A stretch of 64,000 nucleotides of DNA from assembly GCF_017983445.1 (NCBI RefSeq), contig NZ_JAGOBJ010000007.1, forward strand, positions 1 through 64,000, read 5' to 3'. Below are positions 1 through 9,272 of the stretch, piece by piece (within the stretch, counting starts at the first letter, position 1; each line of letters opens with the position of its first letter). Source of the DNA: Halomonas sp. GTDB taxonomy: Bacteria; Pseudomonadota; Gammaproteobacteria; Pseudomonadales; Halomonadaceae. The notes beneath the pieces were generated by a model. The model had not been told where the DNA came from. It worked only from the letters and a program-made list of their open reading frames with translations, and searched no databases. Position numbers and translations under genes: made by a program.

Positions 1-92
1 CGGGTAGCAAGCTACCCCTGTTACCGCTCGACTTGCATGTGTTAAGCCTGCCGCCAGCGTTCAATCTGAGCCATGATCAAACTCTTCAGTTT
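1..92 (-). rRNA. rrs: 16S ribosomal RNA, 5' end only
   Basis: Read on the minus strand, this is the start of a bacterial 16S rRNA. It carries the universal 8F-27F region (AGAGTTTGATCATGGCTCAG) followed by the conserved ACGCTGGCGGCAGGC stretch and the start of the V1 stem. The mature 5' end is placed at 92 by analogy with E. coli. The gene runs off the left edge of the window. It lies downstream of tyrS on the same strand, an arrangement also seen in Pseudomonas. Confidence 0.97.
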
Positions 93-269
93 AAAATCAT
101 TGTGATCCTTACGTGTCATCCGAAGATGACAAAAGCGGATCAAACTTGGCTCAAGGTTCAAACGAATAGTACTGCAATATTCCGAAGAACATTACGGTGT
201 TCGTTTGCCTTGATATTCGGTGACTTGTCACCCTCATCGGCAAACGCCCACATGAATTACCTGATCAAA

Positions 270-281
270 TTGTTAAAGAGC
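270..281 (-). promoter_or_regulatory. rRNA leader boxA antitermination site
   Basis: On the minus strand this reads GCTCTTTAACAA, matching the E. coli boxA core bound by NusB-NusE. It lies about 180 nt upstream of the mature 16S end inside the transcribed leader, where rrn antitermination sites are normally found. Confidence 0.85.
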
Positions 282-344
282 GGTTTCGCTTGAAGAAGCT
301 ATTGACTCGATGACCGGAGCCGCTTGCCTCAGCGAGGAAGGCGT

Positions 345-372
345 ATTCTACGCATTTCCTGGTGGTTGTCAA
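345..372 (-). promoter_or_regulatory. rrn sigma-70 promoter
   Basis: Minus-strand TTGACA (367-372), a 16-bp spacer and TAGAAT (345-350) form a near-consensus promoter with a short spacer and a GC-rich start region, both typical of stringently controlled rRNA promoters. The roughly 245-nt leader between here and the 16S contains boxA. Between 373 and 547 I see only two short inverted repeats (CCGCTG/CAGCGG at 373-388 and AAACC/GGTTT near 426-438) and no gene. Confidence 0.85.
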
Positions 373-547
373 CCGCTGTTTTCAGCGGCTGAAGTGAGCG
401 ATTAAAACCTCGCTAACCTCCTGACAAACCAAAGGTTTTCACCTTCATGCACCGCTGGTAACGCTTGGCGTCCCCGGCAGCGGATGCGTACTTTACGGAT
501 TCACTACCGGATTGGCAAGGGCTTTTTTAAAGATAGTTTCAAAAACT

Positions 548-1747
548 TCAAATAAGCGTCACACGGGCGTAACGTTTCTTACCTGCCTGTATTACGTAGG
601 CCTTACCTGTTGCCAGCATAGTGTCTTGGGCAACGACTTCGCCATCTACCTTAACACTGCCGTTTTTCAGCATATCCTTGGCCTGGGCACTGTTCTTGGT
701 CAGGCCTGAGCGGTTAAGCGCGGCTGCAATAGGTGCCTGTTCAGCCCCTTCAAAATCTACTTCCACTTCAGGCAGGTCTTCCGGCAGTTCGCCATCGGCT
801 AGTTGATTCCCCGCTGACTTATGAGCGTTGGCGGCCGCTTCGTCACCGTGATAGCGAGCAATCAGCTCACGTGCCAGCTCCATCTTCACGTCACGTGGGT
901 TAGCACCCTGCTCAACGCTCTGCTTAAGCGCCTCAATCTCTTCATTGGATTTTAGCGACAGCAGCTCAAAGTAACGCCACATCAAGCTATCGGGCATTGA
1001 AACCAGCTTGTTGAACATGGAACCCGGCGCTTCATCGACACCTACATAGTTGCCCAGCGACTTTGACATCTTCTGCACGCCGTCCAGGCCTTCCAGTAAC
1101 GGCATGGTAATAACAACCTGCGGCTCCTGACCGAAGTGCTTTTGAATTTCACGACCCATCAGCAGGTTGAATTTCTGGTCGGTGCCGCCCAGTTCTATAT
1201 CAGCCTCAAGCGCCACTGAGTCGTAGCCCTGAACCAACGGATACAGAAACTCATGGATTGCGATCGGCTGGTTGGATTTGTAGCGTTTTTCAAAGTCGTC
1301 ACGCTCAAGCATGCGGGCAACGGTGCTTTGAGCGGCAAGCTCAATCATCTTGGCAGCGGTCAGCTCACCAAACCACTCGGCGTTAAAGCGCACCTCGGTC
1401 TTTTCAGGATCGAGGATCTTGAACACCTGCTCTTTATAGGTCTCGGCGTTGGCCTTGACGTCTTCTTCGGTTAGCGGCTTGCGGGTGACGTTCTTGCCGG
1501 TGGGGTCGCCGATGCGCCCGGTGAAGTCGCCGATCAGGAAGATGACCGTGTGACCCAGATCCTGGAATTGGCGCATTTTGGTCAGCAGTACACTGTGACC
1601 CAGATGCAGGTCAGGGGCTGTGGGGTCAAAACCAGCTTTGATACGCAGCTTACGCCCAGAGGCCAGCTTCTTTTTAAGCTCGTCCTCGACAAGGATTTCA
1701 TGCGTACCCCGCGCCAGCAGCGCTAAAGCCTGATCCACCTCACTCAT
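548..1747 (-). CDS. tyrS: Tyrosyl-tRNA synthetase
   Basis: This class I aminoacyl-tRNA synthetase charges tRNA-Tyr in the cytoplasm. The 399-residue protein has the HIGH signature as HLGH (residues 48-51), a KMSKS loop at about residue 230 and a C-terminal S4-type RNA-binding domain (about 335-399). This is the length of the TyrZ-like group found in Pseudomonas. I chose the ATG at 1747, preceded by GGAGAGAAGC, over an upstream in-frame ATG at 1813 that has no ribosome site and an atypical leader. It is divergent from anmK and sits directly upstream of the rRNA operon. Confidence 0.96.
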   Translation of the reverse strand: MSEVDQALALLARGTHEILVEDELKKKLASGRKLRIKAGFDPTAPDLHLGHSVLLTKMRQFQDLGHTVIFLIGDFTGRIGDPTGKNVTRKPLTEEDVKANAETYKEQVFKILDPEKTEVRFNAEWFGELTAAKMIELAAQSTVARMLERDDFEKRYKSNQPIAIHEFLYPLVQGYDSVALEADIELGGTDQKFNLLMGREIQKHFGQEPQVVITMPLLEGLDGVQKMSKSLGNYVGVDEAPGSMFNKLVSMPDSLMWRYFELLSLKSNEEIEALKQSVEQGANPRDVKMELARELIARYHGDEAAANAHKSAGNQLADGELPEDLPEVEVDFEGAEQAPIAAALNRSGLTKNSAQAKDMLKNGSVKVDGEVVAQDTMLATGKAYVIQAGKKRYARVTLI

Positions 1748-1860
1748 TGCTTCTCTCCATATAAACTTTGCCCATGGGGCACACAGATGATAAATAGCCG
1801 ACGATGTTACCATGCCTATAGATCTTGGTTGAGCCTTCGCACCGCTTTGGATGACGCTTT

Positions 1861-3003
1861 ATGAAAACGCCCCCCGCGGCTCCCACGCTTTACTATATTG
1901 GCTTGATGTCAGGTACCAGCCTTGACGGCATTGATGCAGCCCTGATTGCTATCGAGCCAGGCGCCTCACCCCGGCTTGTAGCAACCCATGCTGAGCCCAT
2001 GCCAGATACGCTACACAGCGCACTATTAGCGCTGTGCCATGCCGAGCAGGCAAGCTTTGCGCAGCTGGCCTTTGCAGAAAACGCGTTTTGCGCACTGCAG
2101 GCCCAAGCCGTTAAGGCGCTACTCGCCAAGCAGCAGCTGTCGCCTCATCAGATCACCGCGATCGGCAGCCACGGCCAGACCATTGAGCACGCTCCAGCCG
2201 GGCATAACGGCGGCCCCGCCTATACGCTGCAGCTGGATAACCCTAGCTTCTTGGCGGAACTCACCGGCTGCACGGTTGTGGCGGATTTTCGCCGCCGTGA
2301 TCTCGCCGCTGGCGGCCAGGCGGCGCCGCTCGCTCCGGCGTTTCATCAAGCGCTGTTTGGTAGAAAAAATACTGAGCAGTTGATTCTCAACCTGGGCGGC
2401 ATTGCCAATATCACTTGGCTTTCTCGCAATGAAGAACAGCCCGTTCTGGGGTTTGACACAGGACCTGCCAACGTATTGCTGGATGCATGGTTTGGCGAAC
2501 ATCAAAGTGGTCGTTTTGATCAGGACGGCGCCTGGGCCAAGAGCGGCCAAGTGGATCAGGAGCTGTTAGCGCGCTTTCTAGCCGAGCCGTTCTTTCACCA
2601 GCCACCGCCACGCAGCACTGGGCGTGAACTGTTTCATTTAGCGTGGCTTAAGCAACATCTTACCGGCACGGAGCTTCCGGCCGATGTACAGGCCACGCTT
2701 GCCGAGCTAACCGCGATTAGCGTGGCGGAAGGTATTGGGCAGCTACTGTCTGATGGCCAACCCACTACATTGATTACCGGCGGTGGCGGTGCACATAACG
2801 CCTATTTAATGGCACGCCTGGCCCATCATCTGCCCAACGCCACGTTTACCTCGCCCGCGGCTTACGGCTGGCCGGAAGACTGGATTGAAGCAGGCGCGTT
2901 TGCCTGGCTTGCCCATCAACGCTTGCACCACCTGCCCGGGAACTTACCCTCCGTGACGGGCGCTCAGGGGCCTCGCGTGCTGGGCGGCGTTTATGCGGCC
3001 TGA
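1861..3003 (+). CDS. anmK: Anhydro-N-acetylmuramic acid kinase
   Basis: AnmK phosphorylates and opens 1,6-anhydro-MurNAc to MurNAc-6-phosphate in cytoplasmic peptidoglycan recycling. The 380-residue protein begins with the family motif GLMSGTSLDG (about 14-23). It also has the ATP-site segments GSHGQT (about 103), LNLGGIAN (about 179) and FDTGPAN (about 198), and a GGGGAHN motif near 309. Length matches the family (about 370). It is divergent from tyrS, as in Pseudomonas, but the gene that follows differs: a pilT relic and yggS rather than erpA. Confidence 0.95.
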   Translation: MKTPPAAPTLYYIGLMSGTSLDGIDAALIAIEPGASPRLVATHAEPMPDTLHSALLALCHAEQASFAQLAFAENAFCALQAQAVKALLAKQQLSPHQITAIGSHGQTIEHAPAGHNGGPAYTLQLDNPSFLAELTGCTVVADFRRRDLAAGGQAAPLAPAFHQALFGRKNTEQLILNLGGIANITWLSRNEEQPVLGFDTGPANVLLDAWFGEHQSGRFDQDGAWAKSGQVDQELLARFLAEPFFHQPPPRSTGRELFHLAWLKQHLTGTELPADVQATLAELTAISVAEGIGQLLSDGQPTTLITGGGGAHNAYLMARLAHHLPNATFTSPAAYGWPEDWIEAGAFAWLAHQRLHHLPGNLPSVTGAQGPRVLGGVYAA

Positions 3004-3069
3004 CAGTTTTTTATGAAAGCCCCTACCCTCTACAAGCCCTATTAGGGAGGGTAATTCAGCATAAGGGGA

Positions 3070-3123
3070 TCACCTGGTCGCATTCTGCTTTGCCGAGAAT
3101 GCCAGCAGTTCGGTAATATCCAT
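3070..3123 (-). pseudogene. pilT: pilT relic (first 17 codons only)
   Basis: On the minus strand an ATG at 3123, preceded by GGGAGAG, opens a frame reading MDITELLAFSAKQNATR and then a TGA stop. The first 15 residues are those of the twitching-motility ATPase PilT (family N-terminus MDITELLAFSAKQNA), after which PilT would continue with SDLHL. Nothing PilT-like follows; the stop is 67 bp from the anmK stop codon. In Pseudomonas pilT-pilU is divergent from yggS-proC-yggT, exactly the position of this remnant. I infer a deletion that removed pilT (and probably pilU) and left the start. A functional 17-residue peptide cannot be excluded. Confidence 0.8.
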
Positions 3124-3152
3124 CTCTCCCTCAGCTGCTAAGGTGCTTGAGT

Positions 3153-3857
3153 ATGACAGACATCGCGCTACCCGAGTCGCTTGCCCAAGCGCGTGAACGC
3201 CTGCACCAAGCGCTTCAAAAGGCAGGTCGCCCTTTAAATGATGCGACACTGCTGGCGGTGAGCAAAACCAAACCGGCGGCCCTGCTTCGCCAGGCCTGGG
3301 AACTCGGCCAGCGCGAATTTGGTGAAAACTACCTGCAGGAAGCGTTGGAAAAGCAGGTAGCTCTGGCTGATCTCGACGATATCGTGTGGCATTTCATTGG
3401 CCCGCTGCAATCGAACAAGACCCGCGCGGTAGCAGAGCACTTTGACTGGATGCATAGCGTGGACCGCTTGAAAATTGCTAAACGACTAAGCGAACAGCGT
3501 CCGCCCCATTTGGCGCCGTTAAATATTTGTCTACAGGTTAATATCAGCCGTGAGGCGTCCAAGTCGGGCGTCATGCCTGAAGACGTCATGGGCTTGGCCT
3601 GCGAAATCGTCCAGCTACCCCATTTATGCTTACGCGGGTTAATGGCCATTCCCGCGCCAGCCAAAACATTAGAAGCGCAACGCGAACCGCTAGCGGCACT
3701 CAAGCAACTACTTACATCGCTTCAGGCCGCGCTACCTCAGGCCCCATGGGATACACTCTCAATGGGCATGAGCGATGACTTGGAGGCCGCCGTGTTTGAA
3801 GGCGCCACACTGGTACGTCTAGGCACAGCCATCTTCGGTGCGCGCGAAGCGACTTAA
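3153..3857 (+). CDS. yggS: PLP homeostasis protein YggS (PLPBP)
   Basis: A pyridoxal-phosphate carrier with an alanine-racemase-like TIM barrel that buffers PLP levels; no catalytic activity is established. The 234-residue protein has the PLP-lysine motif AVSKTKP (about 35-41), GENYLQE (about 58), WHFIGPLQSNKT (about 79) and the C-terminal SMGMSDDLEAA phosphate-binding region. The ATG at 3153 is used; a TTG two codons earlier sits closer to the AAGG site and is possible. It heads the conserved cluster yggS-proC-yggT. Confidence 0.94.
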   Translation: MTDIALPESLAQARERLHQALQKAGRPLNDATLLAVSKTKPAALLRQAWELGQREFGENYLQEALEKQVALADLDDIVWHFIGPLQSNKTRAVAEHFDWMHSVDRLKIAKRLSEQRPPHLAPLNICLQVNISREASKSGVMPEDVMGLACEIVQLPHLCLRGLMAIPAPAKTLEAQREPLAALKQLLTSLQAALPQAPWDTLSMGMSDDLEAAVFEGATLVRLGTAIFGAREAT

Positions 3858-3912
3858 TACAACACGTCAAGGCTGCTGACACAGCAAATTCACCCTTTAA
3901 TAGGATAAGCAC

Positions 3913-4737
3913 ATGGCGAGCAAGATCACTTTTATCGGCGCAGGCAATATGGCAAGCGCGATTATCGGCGGCCTTATCGACAGCGGCGTTGCACCCACCG
4001 ACCTTACCGCCACGGCTCCCAAAAACAGCGAGCTTGCGCCGGTTAAAGAGCGCCTGGGCATTAACACCCATACCGATAACAACGTTGCCATCAGTAGTGC
4101 TGATGTGGTGGTGCTGGCCGTGAAACCGCAGATCATGCGTGCGGTCTGCGAAGAACTTCAGAGCACTATTCAGCAGCAGCGCCCACTGGTAATTTCGATC
4201 GCCGCAGGCTTGGACGCCGCGACTATCGATCAGTGGCTAGGTGGCAATAATGCGCTGGTACGCTGCATGCCCAATACGCCATCGCTGGTGGGTTATGGCG
4301 CCAGCGGTTTGTATGCCAATGCCGCTGTCAGCGATACCCAGCGCGATATCGCCACCCAGCTAATGGAAGCTGTCGGCATTGTGGAATGGGTGGAAGAAGA
4401 GGCTCTGTTAGATGCGGTCACCGCCGTTTCGGGTAGTGCGCCGGCCTACTTCTTTTTGATGTTTGAAGCGATGGAAGAAGCTGCCGTGAAACTCGGCCTG
4501 CCCGCTGACACCGCGCGTCGCCTGGCGATTCAAACTGCGCTGGGTGCCGCCACCATGGCGCAGCGAAGTGACAAAGACCCCGCGACGCTCAAGAAGAACG
4601 TCATGTCTCCCGGCGGCACCACCGAGCGCGCTATTCAGCATATGGAAGAAGCGCAACTGCGCACTATTATTGCCGATGCCATGGAAGCTTGCGCCAAGCG
4701 TGCCCAAGAAATGGCCCATGAATTAAGCAGTAACTAA
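3913..4737 (+). CDS. proC: Pyrroline-5-carboxylate reductase
   Basis: This enzyme catalyses the last step of proline synthesis, the NAD(P)H-dependent reduction of pyrroline-5-carboxylate. The 274-residue protein has an N-terminal Rossmann fold with FIGAGNMASAI (about 6-16). The C-terminal dimerisation domain carries the family signature around residues 220-245 (PGGTT). Its start is preceded by AGGATAAG. It lies 55 bp after yggS and 30 bp before yggT, so is probably cotranscribed. Proline is also a compatible solute in halophiles, although this gene alone does not show that use. Confidence 0.96.
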   Translation: MASKITFIGAGNMASAIIGGLIDSGVAPTDLTATAPKNSELAPVKERLGINTHTDNNVAISSADVVVLAVKPQIMRAVCEELQSTIQQQRPLVISIAAGLDAATIDQWLGGNNALVRCMPNTPSLVGYGASGLYANAAVSDTQRDIATQLMEAVGIVEWVEEEALLDAVTAVSGSAPAYFFLMFEAMEEAAVKLGLPADTARRLAIQTALGAATMAQRSDKDPATLKKNVMSPGGTTERAIQHMEEAQLRTIIADAMEACAKRAQEMAHELSSN

Positions 4738-4767
4738 ACATCATCTAACGTAACGGAGACATCATCA

Positions 4768-5361
4768 ATGGGCAGCCAATTGGGTAGTGCCGGGTTAATG
4801 CTGGCTAACTCACTGATCAACATCTATTTGTTTTTACTAATGCTGCGTTTTTTGTTGCAGGCATCGCGCGCGGATTACTACAACCCGCTTAGCCAGACAG
4901 TAGTCAAGATTACTCAGCCGGTCGTCGGGCCGTTTCAAAGTTTTCTAGGCCCCGTGGCTGGACGCTTCGATCTCGCGACCCTTGCCGCTGGCTTTGTGTT
5001 GAAAGTAGTAAGCATTATCGCCATCTTCATGGTGGTCGGCATTGGCATGCCGCCCATTGCCGGGCTGCTGATTGCAGGGGTCGCGGCCCTTGCCAATGCC
5101 ATCTTGAAGATCTACTTCTTTGCCATGATCGTGATGATCATCTTGAGCTGGGTTGCTCCGAACGCCAGCCATCCGGCAGCGCTGCTGGTCATGCAGCTGG
5201 TAGAACCCATCATGGCGCCAGTGCGTCGGGTGATTCCGCCATTGGGCATGATTGATCTATCGCCGATTGTGGTGTTTATCGCCATTAACCTTATCGATGG
5301 CTTGGTCGTTGGCTCGCTGATCCGTGCGGCTGGCATTTCCGGTGCGCTGGTAGGCCTTTAA
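4768..5361 (+). CDS. yggT: YggT family integral membrane protein
   Basis: A 197-residue inner-membrane protein with two YGGT domains. Each has a hydrophobic helix, an L-R-F-L-L or I-L-S-W-V motif and a P-V-x-P-x-R/Q segment (residues about 15-55 and 120-165), plus a further helix between. The family often follows proC and has been linked to osmotic tolerance and, in other lineages, to membrane-complex assembly; the molecular role is not settled. It has a good ribosome site (ACGGAGAC). Confidence 0.9.
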   Translation: MGSQLGSAGLMLANSLINIYLFLLMLRFLLQASRADYYNPLSQTVVKITQPVVGPFQSFLGPVAGRFDLATLAAGFVLKVVSIIAIFMVVGIGMPPIAGLLIAGVAALANAILKIYFFAMIVMIILSWVAPNASHPAALLVMQLVEPIMAPVRRVIPPLGMIDLSPIVVFIAINLIDGLVVGSLIRAAGISGALVGL

Positions 5362-5417
5362 AGACCGGCTTCAGTTACCCATTCAGCAGGACTCATCTAG
5401 CAGGACTAACGCTTTCG

Positions 5418-6599
5418 ATGCCCGATTCAGACACGCTTGCTTTTGCTGACCGACCAGCGGACTCCGTTGGTCTTGTCACGCCGCATATTGCCCAGTTCGA
5501 TACGCCGCTTGCGCTCGCCTGCGGCAAAGTATTGCCCGAATATGAGCTGATTTATGAGACCTACGGCACGCTAAACGCTGAGCGCAGCAACGCCGTACTG
5601 ATTTGTCACGCGCTTTCCGGCCATCATCACGCAGCGGGCTACCATAGCCAGGATGATCGCAAGCCTGGCTGGTGGGATTCCCATATTGGCCCCGGTAAAT
5701 CCATCGACACTAACCGTTTTTTTGTTGTGTCCTTAAATAATCTGGGCGGCTGCCACGGCAGTACCGGTCCGGTTAGCCACAACCCCGAAAGCGGACGCCA
5801 GTGGGGCCCGGATTTCCCCATGATGACGGTCAGCGACTGGGTCGCAAGCCAGGCGCGCCTGGCCGATCACCTGGGAATTGAACGCTGGGCCGCCGCCGTA
5901 GGTGGAAGCCTCGGCGGCATGCAGGTGTTGCAGTGGACGATTACCTATCCAGAACGTGTGGCCAATGCGGTGGTGATTGCGGCAACGCCGCGTCTTTCAG
6001 CGCAAAATATCGCGTTTAATGAAGTCGCGCGCCAGGCTATTCGCTCGGATCCAGAGTTCTTCGGCGGCTGGTATGCCGATCATGACACCGTGCCCAAACG
6101 CGGGCTGAAGCTGGCACGCATGGTGGGTCATATCACCTACCTGTCAGAAGACGCCATGGGCAGCAAGTTCGGTCGTGACTTGAGAAGCGATGACCTCAAT
6201 TTTGGTTTCGACGTTGAGTTTCAGGTCGAGTCCTACCTGCGCTACCAGGGTGATGCCTTCTCTACCGCGTTTGATGCCAATACTTACCTACTGATGACCA
6301 AGGCGCTGGATTATTTCGACCCGGCTGCCCTGACGGACGGCGATCTTGCCAGGGCGCTGGCGCCCGCGCAGTGCCCGTTTCTGATCGTCAGCTTTACGAC
6401 CGACTGGCGATTTCCGCCGGCACGCTCGCGCGAGCTGGTGGATGCACTGATACGCGCGGGCAAGTCGGTTAGCTACGCCAATATTGAATCGCCCCACGGG
6501 CACGATGCGTTTTTGCTGCCTGAGCCACGCTATCAGGCGTTGTTCAGCGCCTTTATGAACCGTACCGCCCGAGAGCTAGGCCTGGAGGAGATCCGTTGA
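5418..6599 (+). CDS. metX: Homoserine O-acyltransferase MetX
   Basis: The first committed step of methionine synthesis: it acylates the homoserine hydroxyl. The 393-residue alpha/beta-hydrolase has the nucleophile elbow GGSLGG with Ser about 164, an acid in SFTTDW (about 325) and a histidine in SPHGHD (about 358). In Pseudomonas and relatives MetX proteins mostly use succinyl-CoA; sequence alone does not settle succinyl versus acetyl here. The stop TGA overlaps the metW start by one base, the standard metX-metW pair. Confidence 0.94.
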   Translation: MPDSDTLAFADRPADSVGLVTPHIAQFDTPLALACGKVLPEYELIYETYGTLNAERSNAVLICHALSGHHHAAGYHSQDDRKPGWWDSHIGPGKSIDTNRFFVVSLNNLGGCHGSTGPVSHNPESGRQWGPDFPMMTVSDWVASQARLADHLGIERWAAAVGGSLGGMQVLQWTITYPERVANAVVIAATPRLSAQNIAFNEVARQAIRSDPEFFGGWYADHDTVPKRGLKLARMVGHITYLSEDAMGSKFGRDLRSDDLNFGFDVEFQVESYLRYQGDAFSTAFDANTYLLMTKALDYFDPAALTDGDLARALAPAQCPFLIVSFTTDWRFPPARSRELVDALIRAGKSVSYANIESPHGHDAFLLPEPRYQALFSAFMNRTARELGLEEIR

Positions 6600-7192
6600 T
6601 GCGCGCCGATCTTGAACTGATTTACGACTGGGTACCCCAAGGCGCTCACGTGCTGGATCTTGCCTGTGGAGACGGTGCGCTTCTGGAAAGCCTGGCACGC
6701 GACAAAGGCGTGACCGGCTACGGGCTGGAAATTGATCCTGAGGGCATCACCAGCTGTGTCGCACGGGGCGTCAGCGTTATCGAGCACAATCTGGACGATG
6801 GTCTGGCAAGCTTCTGCGATCACAGCTATGACCAGGTGATCATGACGCAGGCGCTGCAGGCACTCCGTCGCCCCGACAAAATGCTCGACGAGATGTTACG
6901 CGTCGCTGAAGAGGGCATAATCACGTTCCCCAATTTCGCCTATTGGCGTCATCGGGTTTATCTGGGGCTGCGCGGCTATATGCCGGTATCCAAATCGCTG
7001 CCCCATGCGTGGTACGACACGCCCAACATTCACCTGTCGACCTTTAACGATTTCGAGCACCTGTGCCGAGAGAAAGGCCTGGTGATTGTAGATCGTGCCG
7101 TGGGCGTCGGTGAGCGCCGCGGGCACTGGACTTCAAAGTGGTGGCCCAATCTGTTCGGCGAGATCGCAATTTTCCGCGTACGAAGGCGTTAA
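6599..7192 (+). CDS. metW: Methionine biosynthesis protein MetW
   Basis: A 197-residue SAM-dependent methyltransferase-fold protein with the motif I segment VLDLACGDG (about 19-27), encoded in translational overlap with metX. MetW has been reported to be needed for MetX function in several proteobacteria. The start is the ATG overlapping the metX stop; an in-frame TTG one codon earlier is less likely. Its last 60 bp overlap the 3' end of the convergent sfsA. Confidence 0.93.
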   Translation: MRADLELIYDWVPQGAHVLDLACGDGALLESLARDKGVTGYGLEIDPEGITSCVARGVSVIEHNLDDGLASFCDHSYDQVIMTQALQALRRPDKMLDEMLRVAEEGIITFPNFAYWRHRVYLGLRGYMPVSKSLPHAWYDTPNIHLSTFNDFEHLCREKGLVIVDRAVGVGERRGHWTSKWWPNLFGEIAIFRVRRR

Positions 7193-7918
7193 CCGCACCG
7201 GCAGCGTACGCTCAAGCGCTACGCTGACCGGAATGCCCGCCTCCCAGGTGACCTGCGTACCGTAAGCAAGCACCTCTACTCCATCGGCCACCGCCGTCTC
7301 AAGACCCGCTGCATAAGCGGCATCGATATGAGCGGCAGGCGCCACATCATCGATACCCTCGTGGGCAATGCAGAAAAGCAGTACCGCCCGCTCGCCTTGG
7401 CGGGCCAGCGCACTGAGCGCCTGTAGATGCTTGAGCCCACGCGCGCTCACCGAGTCAGGAAAATAGCCATAGCCGTCCGGCTCCTTGAGGGTCACCTGCT
7501 TGACCTCGACGTACGCGCGCCCTTTAAGCGGGTCCTTTAGAAGAAAATCAAGCCGCGACTCACCGACCTTCACCTCGCGCTGATGCTGGACATAGCCGGC
7601 GAGTGCGTCCAATCGGTTATCACCGAGCGCCGCCTCAACGATCCGATTCGTCCGCCCGGTATGCACTGAGGCTAAGGACGCACTGCCATCGGGCTGGGGC
7701 AGCTCAATCAGCTCCCATGTCCACAACAGCTTGCGCTTGGGGTTATCGCTGGGCGACAGCCAGACGCGGCAGCCAGGAAGATTCACGGCTTTCATCGACC
7801 CTGTATTAGGGCAATGCGCCACTACTTCCCGACCATCATCAAGGCGCACATCGGCAAAAAAGCGTTTGTAACGGCGTAGCAACGTGCCGGAGACCAATGC
7901 CGGATAGCGAACCGTCAT
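7133..7918 (-). CDS. sfsA: SfsA family protein (DNA-binding/sugar fermentation stimulation)
   Basis: A 261-residue SfsA homologue with an N-terminal OB-like part (RRYKRFFADV; HCPNTGSM about 35-42) and a C-terminal nuclease-fold domain with SRLDFLL (about 122), YVEVKQVTL (about 136) and FPDSVSARG (about 154). E. coli SfsA (234 residues) binds DNA and affects maltose metabolism; its true function is uncertain. The extra C-terminal ~20 residues lie over metW. Its ATG overlaps the stop of the upstream aminotransferase (ATGA), so the two are translationally coupled. Confidence 0.9.
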   Translation of the reverse strand: MTVRYPALVSGTLLRRYKRFFADVRLDDGREVVAHCPNTGSMKAVNLPGCRVWLSPSDNPKRKLLWTWELIELPQPDGSASLASVHTGRTNRIVEAALGDNRLDALAGYVQHQREVKVGESRLDFLLKDPLKGRAYVEVKQVTLKEPDGYGYFPDSVSARGLKHLQALSALARQGERAVLLFCIAHEGIDDVAPAAHIDAAYAAGLETAVADGVEVLAYGTQVTWEAGIPVSVALERTLPVRLTPSYAENCDLAEQIGPPL

Positions 7919-9075
7919 AGCCGCCCCACAAAGCGGGCAATCCGCGCCACGGCTTCCTCAAGCCGAACGACGTCGTTGGTAAATGCAATCCGCACATGGT
8001 GTTCGCCACCGCGTACCGCAAAATCGATGCCGGGGGTAATCGCCACGTTCTCCTCTTCCAAAAGCCGCTCGCAGAACGCCTGGCTGTCCTGGCTATAGCG
8101 CGAGATATCCAGCCATACATAAAATGCGCCTTGCGGCGGTAAATCCGGTGCTAAGCCCAACTGCGCCAGCCCGTCCAGCAGTACCTGGCGACGCTCAGCG
8201 AGTATTTCGCGGCGCTGTTCCATAATAGCCCGGCACTCGGGAGTGAAAGCGGCAAGCGCTGCATGCTGGGAAGGTGTAGAAGCCGCCAGAAAGATATTCT
8301 GGGCAAGCCGGGTTAACGGCTCAACCGCCCGCTCGGGTGCCACCAGCCACCCCAGGCGCCAGCCGGTCATACCGAAATACTTTGAGAAGCTGTTAACCAC
8401 AAACGCCTCGCTGGAAAGCGACGTGGCCGACAGCGGCGCATCATCGTAGTTGAGCCCCTGATAAATCTCATCGACGATCACTTCGCCCGAGCGCTTGTCC
8501 ACGGCGTCCAGCACTTGGCTAAGCTGTTCCGCGCTCAACGTGTGCCCGGTAGGGTTGGAGGGCGAGGCCAGCATGGCCAAGCGGGTTTCATCGCGCCAGT
8601 GGCGGTCAATCAATCCGGCATCCAGCTGCCAGCCACTTTCACGCCCTACCGACACCGCATCAATCTCCGCCCCCGCCAGGGCCATAAAATGGCGGTTACA
8701 CGGATAGTTGGGGTCGGCCATCAACACGCGGTCGCCGCTTTCTACCAATAGCTGGCTTGCGAGCAGCAGCGCCCCTGATGCGCCGGGCGTCACCAAAATT
8801 CGCGCAGGGTCCACCTGGGCATTAAAGTGCTCGGCATAGTGGCTGGCAATTGCCTCGCGTAACGCGGGAAGCCCTGCCGCAGGCGTGTAGCGTGTCTGGC
8901 CGCTTGCCAGCGCTTTTTGGCCGGCGGTCATAATCGGCTCGGGCGTGGCGAAATCAGGCTCCCCCACCTCCAGGTGGATCACATCGTGACCTGCCGCCTC
9001 CCGCGCCTGGGCCATTTCAAGTAAGTGCATCACCCGAAAGGGGGCAACGTGATTGACGCGTGAATTCCAGGCCAT
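7915..9075 (-). CDS. PLP-dependent class I/II aminotransferase
   Basis: A 386-residue fold-type I aminotransferase. It has the substrate-loop motif GEPDF (about 38), the SNPTGH segment (about 166), DEIYQGL (about 194) and the Schiff-base lysine in NSFSKYFGMTGWRLGW (Lys about 229). Substrate cannot be read from sequence; related Pseudomonas genes are annotated as aspartate/tyrosine/aromatic-type aminotransferases. The start is the ATG at 9075 behind AAGGAG; an upstream in-frame ATG would add 51 unrelated residues. It is coupled to sfsA by an ATGA overlap and divergent from dksA. Confidence 0.88.
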   Translation of the reverse strand: MAWNSRVNHVAPFRVMHLLEMAQAREAAGHDVIHLEVGEPDFATPEPIMTAGQKALASGQTRYTPAAGLPALREAIASHYAEHFNAQVDPARILVTPGASGALLLASQLLVESGDRVLMADPNYPCNRHFMALAGAEIDAVSVGRESGWQLDAGLIDRHWRDETRLAMLASPSNPTGHTLSAEQLSQVLDAVDKRSGEVIVDEIYQGLNYDDAPLSATSLSSEAFVVNSFSKYFGMTGWRLGWLVAPERAVEPLTRLAQNIFLAASTPSQHAALAAFTPECRAIMEQRREILAERRQVLLDGLAQLGLAPDLPPQGAFYVWLDISRYSQDSQAFCERLLEEENVAITPGIDFAVRGGEHHVRIAFTNDVVRLEEAVARIARFVGRL

Positions 9076-9272
9076 AACAGCTCCTTCACCTAACAGAATT
9101 AGAACATGACATAAATCATGACGCAGGCCGTATAAACGGCAAGACCATAGTTGAAAACGCACTATTATGCTTGCAACGCGGCCGTTTTTCAGATAAACAA
9201 GCATCCCTTTGGCGTGAGATCGTGGCACACGCTCATGGTCGATCAGCAGTCACATACGTAAGGGGCAATCCC

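Noticed and set aside
392-420. Second rrn promoter (TTGTCA with TAATCG)
   Set aside because: The -10 matches the consensus poorly; only the promoter at 345-372 is convincing.
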